A stretch of DNA of 64,000 nt from Sulfuriflexus sp. Its GTDB lineage: Bacteria; Pseudomonadota; Gammaproteobacteria; AKS1. Below, in pieces: positions 1-8,091 of the stretch. The stretch spans positions 1 to 64,000 of the forward strand of contig JAGLUW010000013.1 in NCBI GenBank assembly GCA_023134145.1, in the 5' to 3' direction. A program made the translations under genes and the position numbers. Positions within the stretch are counted from its first letter, which is position 1. Every line of letters begins with the position of its first letter. Under the pieces are notes generated by a model. It worked only from the letters and a program-made list of their open reading frames with translations. It had not been told where the DNA came from and ran no database searches.

Positions 1-22
1 CAAGTCCACCCATGACCACCAT
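1..22 (-). CDS. possible 5' end of a leftward gene (partial)
   Basis: On the minus strand a purine-rich AGGAAAGAAGAG stretch sits just before an ATG at 22-20, followed by an open frame (MVVMGGL) that leaves the window. Only seven codons are visible, so the product cannot be named. The ribosome-binding-site-like sequence and the gap to the next gene on the same strand are the only support. A second ATG lies three codons later. Confidence 0.3.
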
Positions 23-55
23 TTTCTCTTCTTTCCTATCTCTATGTTATTAGTC

Positions 56-1039
56 TTACGTTGTTGGTGTTTCGGTTGTCACGTTATTACCTAACCAGAA
101 AGCAAGATCGCGTTCAAGGAACTCATCATAAGGCATGTAGTGCGAGCCATCGCATGAGAAGGTTAAGCCAAGAATGCCATTCATTAAATTGATCGAACTA
201 GACCGCAAATAGATTGTTTCATCGGCGAATCTTAATTCGCGGAATTGCTCAAGCGTTTCTTTAATTTTAGCAGCAGGTATTTTCGCATCTTCTCGGTAAG
301 GATATTGCGGAAAAGCTAAACAGATGTCGGGGTTAATTAGTTCATCGGTTGTATAAATTCGATAACTGAAAGGGTCGTCTAATAACCACATTGAAATACG
401 ACCACTCGAGAAATGGATCTTGGTATGAAAAACACCATGCTCGACCATGAGTATTTCAATAAGATCTAAAACCTCATCGATGTGTTCATCTAACAAACTA
501 TGAACCCTTTTCTGCATAAACACAGTACTACGTACAGCCGGATCGCCTTTGAACTGAGTCCAATGGAAATCTTGTTTGGTCTGTTGAGCGGGTGCCGGTA
601 AATCCGCAATTGAAAAATCAGCACAAATAAATCCAAGTAACTGTTCGTCAATATTAATCGAGTGCAAAACAGTAATACATTGCTTATGGGTACGCAGGCT
701 CATATAAAGTGATGACAACATCACACCTCGATATGGCAGGTTTTTCATAAGGTAGGGACGCTTGGATTGATCTAATCCACGCCAAGTTAAATCGGCATTG
801 TTTTTTTCTACATTTGAACTTATTTGAATACCATCAATATTCAGTACAAAGAGTAGGTGAGCATAAGGGATCTCGGTGTACGCTTCTTGTAGTAGTTTAT
901 CGATAGCGTCGGCGTCGGGCCATGCCTCAGCACAACGATCTGCGAGGGCGGCAAGCGGCTGCTCAACATGATCGGCTAAGGCCTCTTTTTTGGAAGAGAT
1001 CGCCTGTTGTAATTGTGATAATTCGCGTGAATCTTTCAT
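56..1039 (-). CDS. PDC/Cache-like sensor domain protein, cytoplasmic
   Basis: A 327-residue protein with no signal peptide and no membrane helix. The N-terminal ~40 residues are helical; residues ~40-150 resemble a PDC/Cache sensory fold, with the segment SKRPYLMKNLPYRG typical of proteins annotated as PDC sensor domain proteins in gammaproteobacteria. The C-terminal half (~190-325) has no domain I recognise. The ATG at 1039 is preferred over the TTG two codons upstream. No output domain is visible, so it may act as a ligand-binding partner of another signalling protein. An orphan response regulator is divergently transcribed 240 nt away. The family assignment is from memory of motif patterns; the ligand is unknown. 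Confidence 0.6.
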   Translation of the reverse strand: MKDSRELSQLQQAISSKKEALADHVEQPLAALADRCAEAWPDADAIDKLLQEAYTEIPYAHLLFVLNIDGIQISSNVEKNNADLTWRGLDQSKRPYLMKNLPYRGVMLSSLYMSLRTHKQCITVLHSINIDEQLLGFICADFSIADLPAPAQQTKQDFHWTQFKGDPAVRSTVFMQKRVHSLLDEHIDEVLDLIEILMVEHGVFHTKIHFSSGRISMWLLDDPFSYRIYTTDELINPDICLAFPQYPYREDAKIPAAKIKETLEQFRELRFADETIYLRSSSINLMNGILGLTFSCDGSHYMPYDEFLERDLAFWLGNNVTTETPTT

Positions 1040-1279
1040 AAGCAATAGCTAATGTATCTTAAGTTACGACTAAGTCATAGTAAAGAAGTTAATGCCAAAG
1101 GGCTATACATCTTATCTTACAATAGCTTGCACTTGATTCTTAAGACGCAACAAATAATGATAAAACAGGGTATAATAAGGACTTATACGTAAGTATTTGA
1201 AAGTATGTCTTGTCAGCTACGCGCATGGAATGGCAGATAATAATATAAACAAAATACGTTCCTGAAAGTTACGAAGGCT

Positions 1280-1660
1280 ATGACGAATAAATACCAAGTT
1301 TTATATGTCGAAGACAATCCGGCGAACATGCGCTTAGTTGAGCAGTTACTCAAAACTTTTCCTGATATTGTTTTGGTTGGTGCAGAGACGGCTGAAGAAG
1401 GCCTGGAGATTGCTCAGCAGCAAACTCCCGATCTTATTCTAATGGATATTAATTTACCGGGCATGAGTGGTTACGATGCGCTAGTGGAATTGAAGAAACT
1501 AGATACAACTAAAGATGTTACGGTTGTTGCTATTAGTGCTAATGCATTGGCATCTGATATAGAAAAGGGTCTTGATGCGGGGTTTGCTGATTACATCACG
1601 AAGCCTATTAATCTGCAGAGTTTCTTCTCAACAATTAAGAAGCACTTAAATATAACTTAG
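1280..1660 (+). CDS. CheY-like single-domain response regulator
   Basis: A 126-residue stand-alone receiver domain. The acidic pair E11/D12 (YVEDNPANMRLVE), the phosphoacceptor D56 (LILMDINLPGMSG), the switch residue S86 and the conserved K108 (ITKPI) are all present, so it should be phosphorylated. There is no output domain; such proteins act by protein-protein contact or in phosphorelays. The VEDNPANMRLVEQLL start is common among receivers partnered with hybrid kinases. No kinase lies next to it; the only one in the window is 17 kb away. A TATAAT at 1171-1176 could be its -10 box, leaving a leader of about 100 nt. It converges with the next gene with a 3-nt gap. Confidence 0.88.
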   Translation: MTNKYQVLYVEDNPANMRLVEQLLKTFPDIVLVGAETAEEGLEIAQQQTPDLILMDINLPGMSGYDALVELKKLDTTKDVTVVAISANALASDIEKGLDAGFADYITKPINLQSFFSTIKKHLNIT

Positions 1661-1663
1661 TTT

Positions 1664-2728
1664 TTATTTAGTGCGACGTAAATATTCGCGTGGCACGCTA
1701 TTTAAACCACCTTCTAGAATACCGGTAGAAAATCCTTGTTGCTTCGCGAGGAATGCGGCTGTGCGTGAAAGTTTTCCATCATTGCAGCAAAAAATATACT
1801 CACGGCCTTTACTTAGTTTTTCTAAGCGTAGTCTCAGCATAGGTAAAGGAATATGTAAGCCATGTCCATCTCGTTTATATTCATCTGAACCGCGCACATC
1901 GATCAATTTTGCACCATTACGCAGTTTTGAAATTAATGCTGAATAGTTATGCTGAGTAATGAGCGCATCGACGACATAGCTGAGAAAATATTTTTTATCC
2001 AAACGCATTAGGCTGCCATCGGTAATCATTTGAATATTGGCATTTCTTGGTGTGTCGGCAATTAAGGCCTCTTCACCAAAACTGGCACCGGCACCTAATT
2101 CGGCAAGTAATATTTCTTGAGCAAGATCATGAGGGCGACGTGTTACTTTGCAGCGGCCATGGAGAATGGTGTAGTAACTATCATCTTGTTCACCTTGGCG
2201 AATGACATATTCACCAGCAGAAAACTCAACGGTTTCCATTAGCGCCATTACCGTCTCGATATTTTCAGGAGGTAATGCGAGTAGGCAACGGTTTTGTAAT
2301 AATGTCGACATTGAATGCATGTCACCTTCAATGTGTAACTCTTCACATTCAAAGATTTGATCCCAATGAACTTGCAGGGTTGATTCCAGTGAGCTTTTTT
2401 CAATTCTTAAAATCGCGCTACTGGTGTGAGCCAAAGCAGATGTGAAATTAGACATTATTTCATGTAAAGGCTTCCGTGCTTGCTGGCTACCTGAATTAAC
2501 TTGAGTGCGTTGACGATTGTGGCGTAATTCAACATCACCAACAATAAGGTAATCAATGTATCGTCCGGTTTGACTGTCGGCGGTAGAGATAGTGAGTTCT
2601 TCTCCCGGTTGGAACCGGTGTATAACAGCACAGCGGGTAATTTGCATGATTTCACGTTCATTAAGAGAATCGAATGGTTTTAGATTTTTTAATGTCGGTA
2701 TATCAAGCTGGCTAGCAAGGTTGGTCAT
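1664..2728 (-). CDS. double cyclic-nucleotide-binding domain / rhodanese fusion
   Basis: A 354-residue soluble protein. Residues ~15-125 form a degenerate cNMP-binding-like domain, residues ~145-265 a second one with a canonical phosphate-binding cassette (FGEEALIADTPRNA, R228), and residues ~265-350 a rhodanese domain (LIDVRGSDEY) with candidate catalytic Cys315 in CCNDGKLSR. This suggests a cAMP or other nucleotide signal gates a sulfurtransferase or persulfide-handling domain. There is no DNA-binding helix-turn-helix, so it is not a CRP-type transcription factor. It is divergent from rlmL and convergent with the response regulator. Domain calls are firm; ligand and substrate are inferred. 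Confidence 0.8.
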   Translation of the reverse strand: MTNLASQLDIPTLKNLKPFDSLNEREIMQITRCAVIHRFQPGEELTISTADSQTGRYIDYLIVGDVELRHNRQRTQVNSGSQQARKPLHEIMSNFTSALAHTSSAILRIEKSSLESTLQVHWDQIFECEELHIEGDMHSMSTLLQNRCLLALPPENIETVMALMETVEFSAGEYVIRQGEQDDSYYTILHGRCKVTRRPHDLAQEILLAELGAGASFGEEALIADTPRNANIQMITDGSLMRLDKKYFLSYVVDALITQHNYSALISKLRNGAKLIDVRGSDEYKRDGHGLHIPLPMLRLRLEKLSKGREYIFCCNDGKLSRTAAFLAKQQGFSTGILEGGLNSVPREYLRRTK

Positions 2729-2865
2729 AAGTATTTCTCCATAACCGTATTCTAGAGAACTGGTTGAAAGGGACGTTGACGAAGGTCACATTTAGACTGT
2801 TAAGCAGTCGACATTTTTGGACATTAATAGCCAGAAATACGTGTTTATGACAGGGTTTCTCGAGG

Positions 2866-2871
2866 TATAAT
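2866..2871 (+). promoter_or_regulatory. candidate -10 box for rlmL
   Basis: A perfect TATAAT lies 41 nt before the rlmL start codon in the divergent cNMP-rhodanese/rlmL gap. No convincing -35 hexamer at 16-18 nt was found, so this is a tentative sigma-70 promoter. Confidence 0.35.
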
Positions 2872-2912
2872 AGCGGCCAATTTGAGATTAGCTTCTGTAA
2901 CGAAACCACACT

Positions 2913-5024
2913 ATGAAATTATTTGTTAGCGCCCCTCGCGGCACGACCGACTTACTAGGCAAGGAATTACAAGATCTTGGTGCAACAGCGCTTAAAGTTG
3001 TTGCGGCGGGAGCCCATTGTGAGGCGGATACAGAAACGCTTTATCGCATTTGCCTGTGGTCGCGTATTGCGAATAGAGTGCTGTTACCCATTGCGACCTT
3101 CAAAGCGGGTGACACCGATGCGCTTTATGATGGCGCACAAACGGTTAATTGGCAGGAAGTCTTTCCTGTTACGGCGACTTTTTCGGTGCACTGTACGTTG
3201 ACGCAGTCGGTCATTGACCATAGCCATTATGCATCTTTGAAAGTGAAGGACGCGATTGTTGATCAGTTTAGAGATGAAACCGGTGAACGACCTTCGGTTG
3301 ATACAGATAATCCTGATATTCGTATTAACCTGCATATTCGTCGCCGTGAAGCACAAATTGCCTTAGACCTTTCCGGTGGTAGTTTGCATCGACGTGGTTA
3401 TCGTGAAGCCGGTGGTGAAGCACCGTTGAAAGAAAATCTCGCAGCTTCTTTGCTGATGTTTGCAGGCTGGCCATCACAGCAAGCCTTGTTCGATCCGATG
3501 TGTGGTAGTGGCACTTTGCTGATTGAGGGCGCGATGATGGCGGCTGATATTGCGCCGGGTTTATTACGTGAAGGTTTTGGTTTTGAACATTGGTCGGATC
3601 ATGATGAAACGTTGTGGCAACAGATAGTCACGGAAGCAGAACAGCGTCGCGAGAAGGGGCTGGAAAAAATGCAGCCGATTCGTGGTCAGGATGCCGATAA
3701 GAATGCAATTCGTAAGAGCATCGCCAATATTACGCGTGCTGGTTTGCAGGCTCATATCCATGTTGAAACTTGTGTGTTAAATGAAACGGGCGCCTTGCCT
3801 GCGGCACTCATGGATGTGGAACAAGGCCTGCTTATCTGTAATCCGCCTTATGGAGAGCGTGTTGCGGCGATGGGTGGTTTACGGTTGTTGTATGCGGCGC
3901 TTGGCAAGCTTAAGCAACGGCAGTTAGAAAATTGGCACGAAGCCATTTTTACGGGGAGTCCCGAGCTTGCGCTTTATCATGGTCAAGTGGCTGACGAAGT
4001 CGTTGAACTTAATAATGGGCCAATTGATTGTGAGTTATTAATTTACAATAAGCCAGATACTTTAGAAAAAACGGGTGGCGAGATGTTTGCTAACCGCTTG
4101 CGTAAGAATATGAAAAAGTTCTCTCGTTGGGCAAAGCGCGAGCAAATCAATTGTTACCGCGTTTATGATGCCGATCTTCCTGAGTTTGCAGTGGCGGTGG
4201 ATCTTTATTACAGCGATCGACTTTATGTGCATGTACAGGAATACACTGCCCCTAAAACAGTTGATGCAACAAAAGCATTAAGAAGACTACAGGCAGCGTT
4301 TACCATGTTGCCTGAGGTGTTTGATGTGAGCGCAGAGCAAATTAGTTTTCGCCAACGTCGCCGTCAATCGGGTAAAGGACAATACAATCGTCTGGCCGGT
4401 ACGGATGAGTTCCACAAGGTCGAAGAAGGTCATTGCCAAATGTGGGTGAACTTTGCTGATTATCTCGATACCGGTTTATTCTTAGATCATCGTATTACGC
4501 GCAAAATATTTGGTGAGTTATCCGCAGGTAAGCGAGTATTAAATCTATATTGCTACACGGCAACGGCATCGTTGCAGGCGATTGCCTATGGCGCGACTGA
4601 ATCGGTTAGTGTCGATATGTCGAGAACCTATCTTGATTGGGCGCAGAAAAATTACAGTCTCAATAATGTTGATATTGGCCAGCATCGATTGATCCGTGAC
4701 GATTGTATCGAGTGGCTTGAAACTGCTAAGCAAGACAAGAAAAGTTTTGATGTTATTTTTATTGATCCACCGACATTTTCAAATTCTAAACGACTTGATA
4801 AGGAGTTTGATATACAACGAGATCATGTGCGTTTGATCAACTTGGCTTCAAAACTTCTCACTAAGGGTGGGGTTATTCTTTTCTCAAATAATTTCCGTCG
4901 TTTTAAGCTAGAAGAGTCGCGTTTTCTTAATTTAAAGGCCGAAGATATTAGTCTAAAAACGATCCCGGAAGATTTTGCACGACGTAAAAATATTCATCGT
5001 TGTTGGAAGATCACACAAGCTTAG
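2913..5024 (+). CDS. rlmL: 23S rRNA G2445 N2- / G2069 N7-methyltransferase RlmL(K)
   Basis: A 703-residue bifunctional rRNA methyltransferase, essentially the length of E. coli RlmKL (702). The N-terminus is a THUMP-type RNA-binding region (MKLFVSAPRGTTDLL). The first SAM-dependent domain has DPMCGSG at 194-200 and the catalytic NPPY at 310-313 (RlmL, m2G2445). The C-terminal RlmK domain has VLNLYCYTATASL and the DPPTFSNS motif, and makes m7G2069. It acts on 23S rRNA during 50S assembly. The stop codon lies inside a small perfect inverted repeat (5014-5030: CACAAGC, 3-nt loop, GCTTGTG) that could act as a weak terminator or processing stem before the ABC genes. Confidence 0.96.
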   Translation: MKLFVSAPRGTTDLLGKELQDLGATALKVVAAGAHCEADTETLYRICLWSRIANRVLLPIATFKAGDTDALYDGAQTVNWQEVFPVTATFSVHCTLTQSVIDHSHYASLKVKDAIVDQFRDETGERPSVDTDNPDIRINLHIRRREAQIALDLSGGSLHRRGYREAGGEAPLKENLAASLLMFAGWPSQQALFDPMCGSGTLLIEGAMMAADIAPGLLREGFGFEHWSDHDETLWQQIVTEAEQRREKGLEKMQPIRGQDADKNAIRKSIANITRAGLQAHIHVETCVLNETGALPAALMDVEQGLLICNPPYGERVAAMGGLRLLYAALGKLKQRQLENWHEAIFTGSPELALYHGQVADEVVELNNGPIDCELLIYNKPDTLEKTGGEMFANRLRKNMKKFSRWAKREQINCYRVYDADLPEFAVAVDLYYSDRLYVHVQEYTAPKTVDATKALRRLQAAFTMLPEVFDVSAEQISFRQRRRQSGKGQYNRLAGTDEFHKVEEGHCQMWVNFADYLDTGLFLDHRITRKIFGELSAGKRVLNLYCYTATASLQAIAYGATESVSVDMSRTYLDWAQKNYSLNNVDIGQHRLIRDDCIEWLETAKQDKKSFDVIFIDPPTFSNSKRLDKEFDIQRDHVRLINLASKLLTKGGVILFSNNFRRFKLEESRFLNLKAEDISLKTIPEDFARRKNIHRCWKITQA

Positions 5025-5054
5025 CTTGTGCGAAGCATGTGATAGACTTCGCTC

Positions 5055-5987
5055 ATGACTAAAGCACTGCAAATTAATAATTTACAAAAGACTTACAAAA
5101 ATGGTTTTACAGCGCTGAAGGGCGTTAGCTTAGACGTGGAGGAAGGTGATTTTTATGCCTTGCTTGGGCCAAACGGTGCAGGTAAATCAACCATCATTGG
5201 TATTATTTCATCACTCGTAAATAAAACTGCGGGCAAGGTTTCTATTTTTGGCAAGGATACCGACGATGATTTTGCTTTAGCCCGAACCCACCTAGGCCTA
5301 GTGCCACAAGAATTTAATTTCAATATATTTGAACCTCTGGGTGAAATTCTCATAAATCAAGCTGGTTATTACGGTATACCACGAGACAAGGCGGTTACTC
5401 GCGCAGATGAGCTTTTGCATAAGCTGGGCCTTTGGGAAAAACGTTTTGATATGGGACGTCAGTTATCCGGTGGTATGAAACGACGTTTGATGATTGCACG
5501 AGCCTTAATGCATAAACCGCATTTATTGATTCTTGATGAACCTACTGCCGGTGTTGATATTGAAATTCGCCATACCATGTGGGAATTTCTAAAAGAAATT
5601 AACGCACAGGGTACGACGATTATTCTTACTACGCATTATCTTGAAGAAGCTGAAAGCCTCTGCCGTAATATTGGCATCATCGATCATGGTCAGTTAATTG
5701 AAAATACCAGCATGCGTGAATTACTCTCGCGTTTACAGCAAGAAACATTCGTTCTTGATCTTGGTGATACCTTAACCGAGCTACCAAAAGTCTCTGGTTG
5801 TCAGTTGACCTTGTTAGACGATCGTACTCTTGAGGTGGTACTGCCAAAGGAGAGAGCCGTTAATGATCTATTTAGTTATTTGACTGAGAACGGCATTAAA
5901 GTATTGAGTATGCGAAATAAGACTAATCGTTTAGAGCAGCTATTTATGGACATGCTCGGTAATAAGGATGCCGGAGGTCAGTCATAA
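5055..5987 (+). CDS. ABC-2 type transporter ATP-binding protein (YadG-like)
   Basis: A 310-residue ABC ATPase with Walker A GPNGAGKST (38-46), signature LSGGMKRR, Walker B LLILDEPTAGVD and switch H in TTHYLEEAE. The C-terminal ~80 residues after the nucleotide-binding fold are the extension typical of YadG/DrrA-type exporter ATPases. It overlaps the permease gene by one base, so the two are translationally coupled and form one exporter. The substrate is unknown; E. coli yadGH has the same two-gene layout. Confidence 0.9.
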   Translation: MTKALQINNLQKTYKNGFTALKGVSLDVEEGDFYALLGPNGAGKSTIIGIISSLVNKTAGKVSIFGKDTDDDFALARTHLGLVPQEFNFNIFEPLGEILINQAGYYGIPRDKAVTRADELLHKLGLWEKRFDMGRQLSGGMKRRLMIARALMHKPHLLILDEPTAGVDIEIRHTMWEFLKEINAQGTTIILTTHYLEEAESLCRNIGIIDHGQLIENTSMRELLSRLQQETFVLDLGDTLTELPKVSGCQLTLLDDRTLEVVLPKERAVNDLFSYLTENGIKVLSMRNKTNRLEQLFMDMLGNKDAGGQS

Positions 5988-6760
5988 TGACTAATGCAGA
6001 GAAAATAACGGCCTTTCGTACCATTGTTGTAAAAGAGTTTTTACGTTTTATGCGTATTTGGGTGCAAACCATTCTGCCACCAGTTATTACGACGGCGTTG
6101 TATTTTATTATTTTTGGTAATTTGATTGGCGCACAAATAGGCGACATGGAAGGCTTTCGGTACATGGATTATATTGTGCCCGGTTTAATCATGATGGCGG
6201 TGATTACAAATTCTTACGGTAATGTAGTCTCATCATTTTATGGCTCTAAGTTTCAGCGTAACGTTGAAGAGATGCTGGTTTCGCCGATGCCGAATTATAT
6301 TATTCTTTGTGGTTACGTTTCTGGTGGTGTTGCTCGGGGTATTATTGTTGGTATTGCAGTGACGGTTGTATCGATGTTTTTTAGCGATCTGCAGTTTTAT
6401 AATGTGTGGGTGATTTTGAGTGTATTTATATTGACGGCGATTCTTTTTTCTTTGGCCGGTTTTATTAATGCCGTTTACGCAAATAGCTTTGACGATATAT
6501 CGATTGTACCAACCTTTATTTTAACGCCACTCACCTATCTTGGTGGTATTTTCTATTCGATTAGCTTGTTACCAGAGTTTTGGCAGAAAGCATCCTTAGC
6601 TAATCCTATTTTATACATGGTTAATGCTTTTCGTTATGGTTTTTTAGGCATTACAGATATTAATTTAGCTGTTTCATACGTGATTATTTTTGTTTTTATT
6701 TTTGTATTATATTTTTATTCATTAAGACTGCTAAACAAAGGACAAGGCATTCGTACCTGA
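5987..6760 (+). CDS. ABC-2 type transporter permease (YadH-like)
   Basis: A 257-residue integral membrane protein with about six hydrophobic segments and the ABC-2 family features EMLVSPMP near residue 95 and PLTYLGGIFYSI near residue 183. It partners the ATPase encoded immediately upstream (one-base overlap) to form an inner-membrane exporter. The N-terminal FRTIVVKEFLRFMRIW amphipathic start is usual for YadH proteins. No substrate can be read from the sequence. Confidence 0.9.
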   Translation: MTNAEKITAFRTIVVKEFLRFMRIWVQTILPPVITTALYFIIFGNLIGAQIGDMEGFRYMDYIVPGLIMMAVITNSYGNVVSSFYGSKFQRNVEEMLVSPMPNYIILCGYVSGGVARGIIVGIAVTVVSMFFSDLQFYNVWVILSVFILTAILFSLAGFINAVYANSFDDISIVPTFILTPLTYLGGIFYSISLLPEFWQKASLANPILYMVNAFRYGFLGITDINLAVSYVIIFVFIFVLYFYSLRLLNKGQGIRT

Positions 6761-6774
6761 GTGCAAGAATTACT

Positions 6775-7161
6775 ATGAGACTATTACATACCATGTTACG
6801 TGTTGGTGATTTACAAAAGTCGATAAAATTTTATACAGAAATTCTTGGCATGACACTGTTACGTCAAAAAGATTATCCTGATGGCAAGTTTACACTCGCT
6901 TTTGTTGGTTATGGCGATGAAAGTAATAATACAGCGATTGAATTAACTCATAATTGGGATACGGATAGTTATGATGTGGGTAACGGTTTTGGTCATTTGG
7001 CGATTGAAGTTGACGATGTTTATATAGCTACCGACTCAATTAAGAAAAATGGCGGTAAGATATTACGTGAGGCGGGCCCGATGAATGCGGGTAAAACGAT
7101 TATTGCCTTTGTTGAAGATCCTGATGGCTATCAAATCGAATTATTAGGACCCAAAAACTAA
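6775..7161 (+). CDS. gloA: lactoylglutathione lyase (glyoxalase I)
   Basis: A 128-residue VOC-fold enzyme that turns the methylglyoxal-glutathione hemithioacetal into S-lactoylglutathione. The four metal ligands of the Ni-type bacterial enzyme are all in place: H5, E56 (TAIELTHN), H74 (FGHLAIEV) and E122 (YQIELL), matching E. coli GloA numbering. It starts 14 nt after the ABC permease and may be read through from that operon. Confidence 0.95.
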   Translation: MRLLHTMLRVGDLQKSIKFYTEILGMTLLRQKDYPDGKFTLAFVGYGDESNNTAIELTHNWDTDSYDVGNGFGHLAIEVDDVYIATDSIKKNGGKILREAGPMNAGKTIIAFVEDPDGYQIELLGPKN

Positions 7162-7180
7162 AAAGTGTCTAATACTTTTT

Positions 7181-7651
7181 CTAAGGATATCGTGCAATAA
7201 GGATAGGTTGGTGGATGGTATTATAAACTGGTTTGTAAAGAGTCACTGCATCAGTATCAAGATTGGTTAGTTCATTTTCAATTTGAGTTAGTTCTGTTTT
7301 TGCGTTCTCGAATTTGCCTTTTTTGTAAGCAAGATAAAGAAGCCCGCCAGGCATGATTGCTGCAACAATCATATCTTTTCCCGCATCGTGTTCGTCAACA
7401 ATGGCCTTTGCCATAACCTCTTGAGCGGTAAGTAAACGATGAGCTTGAGTTAGCGTGTCGAGTATTTCTGTTTGCGAAATGCTTGGCTGTAGAATGGCAA
7501 GGCCATCACTACCGATATGTATTTGCGTACTGTAAATATTGTCAGATTGCCCAGCAATAGTGTGAGTCGACACTAACAATCCAAGTAGCCCGATGAATAA
7601 ATGAATGATCATTCGGTAACTTAAATTAGTTTGTCGGTATGTTTGTCTCAT
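7181..7651 (-). CDS. hypothetical exported or membrane protein
   Basis: 156 residues. A hydrophobic stretch at ~15-34 ends in TIAGQ and looks like a signal peptide; a start at M14 would give a more usual signal length. A second hydrophobic patch (IVAAIMPGGLLYLAYKKG, ~95-112) could be one membrane helix, followed by a charged, probably helical region. I recognise no family. It is flanked by gloA (convergent) and the GIY-YIG gene on the same strand. Confidence 0.55.
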   Translation of the reverse strand: MRQTYRQTNLSYRMIIHLFIGLLGLLVSTHTIAGQSDNIYSTQIHIGSDGLAILQPSISQTEILDTLTQAHRLLTAQEVMAKAIVDEHDAGKDMIVAAIMPGGLLYLAYKKGKFENAKTELTQIENELTNLDTDAVTLYKPVYNTIHQPILIARYP

Positions 7652-7771
7652 GATTTAAGTATCGACCAGATCTGGTGATTGTGTAGTATTAAACATCAGG
7701 ATTGAGACAAAGGTCACATAATTAGCACAATTTTATTCGTTTTAGATAGATTTTCAGTAACTTAGGGAAAG

Positions 7772-8044
7772 CTATTTTCTTCCAGTTACTTGTTGAACCA
7801 GCCGGCGTTTCTTATCAATGGGTAGTGATTTTAGCTCTAATTCGCGGCGTGTCGCTGAGGAACGGTCTATGGCTGATTCGGAATAAACCAATTTTACAGG
7901 GCGTCGGGCGCGGGTGTATTTTGCACCTTTGCTACCTTGATTATGTTCTTCGACACGTCGTTCTAGATCGGTGGTAATACCTGTGTAAAGACTTTTGTCA
8001 TTGCAGGAAAGAATATAGACGAACCAATTACTGGAGGAGCTCAT
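7772..8044 (-). CDS. GIY-YIG nuclease-fold protein (UPF0213/YhbQ type)
   Basis: A 90-residue single-domain GIY-YIG protein: [16 protein letters not shown] carries the Tyr-Ile and Tyr-Thr-Gly-Ile motifs, R28/R29 follows in [10 protein letters not shown], and the C-terminal [12 protein letters not shown] segment is typical of UPF0213. E. coli YhbQ is the nearest well-known relative. The family is thought to cleave DNA, but the physiological role is not clear. Confidence 0.9.
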   Translation of the reverse strand: MSSSSNWFVYILSCNDKSLYTGITTDLERRVEEHNQGSKGAKYTRARRPVKLVYSESAIDRSSATRRELELKSLPIDKKRRLVQQVTGRK

Positions 8045-8091
8045 TCACACAGTGTAACGGATTGTGTGAAACAGGTCTTTGTCTGACATAT

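Noticed and set aside
5014-5030. Hairpin over the rlmL stop codon as a terminator
   Set aside because: Only 7 bp and no U-run; noted in the rlmL entry instead of called separately.
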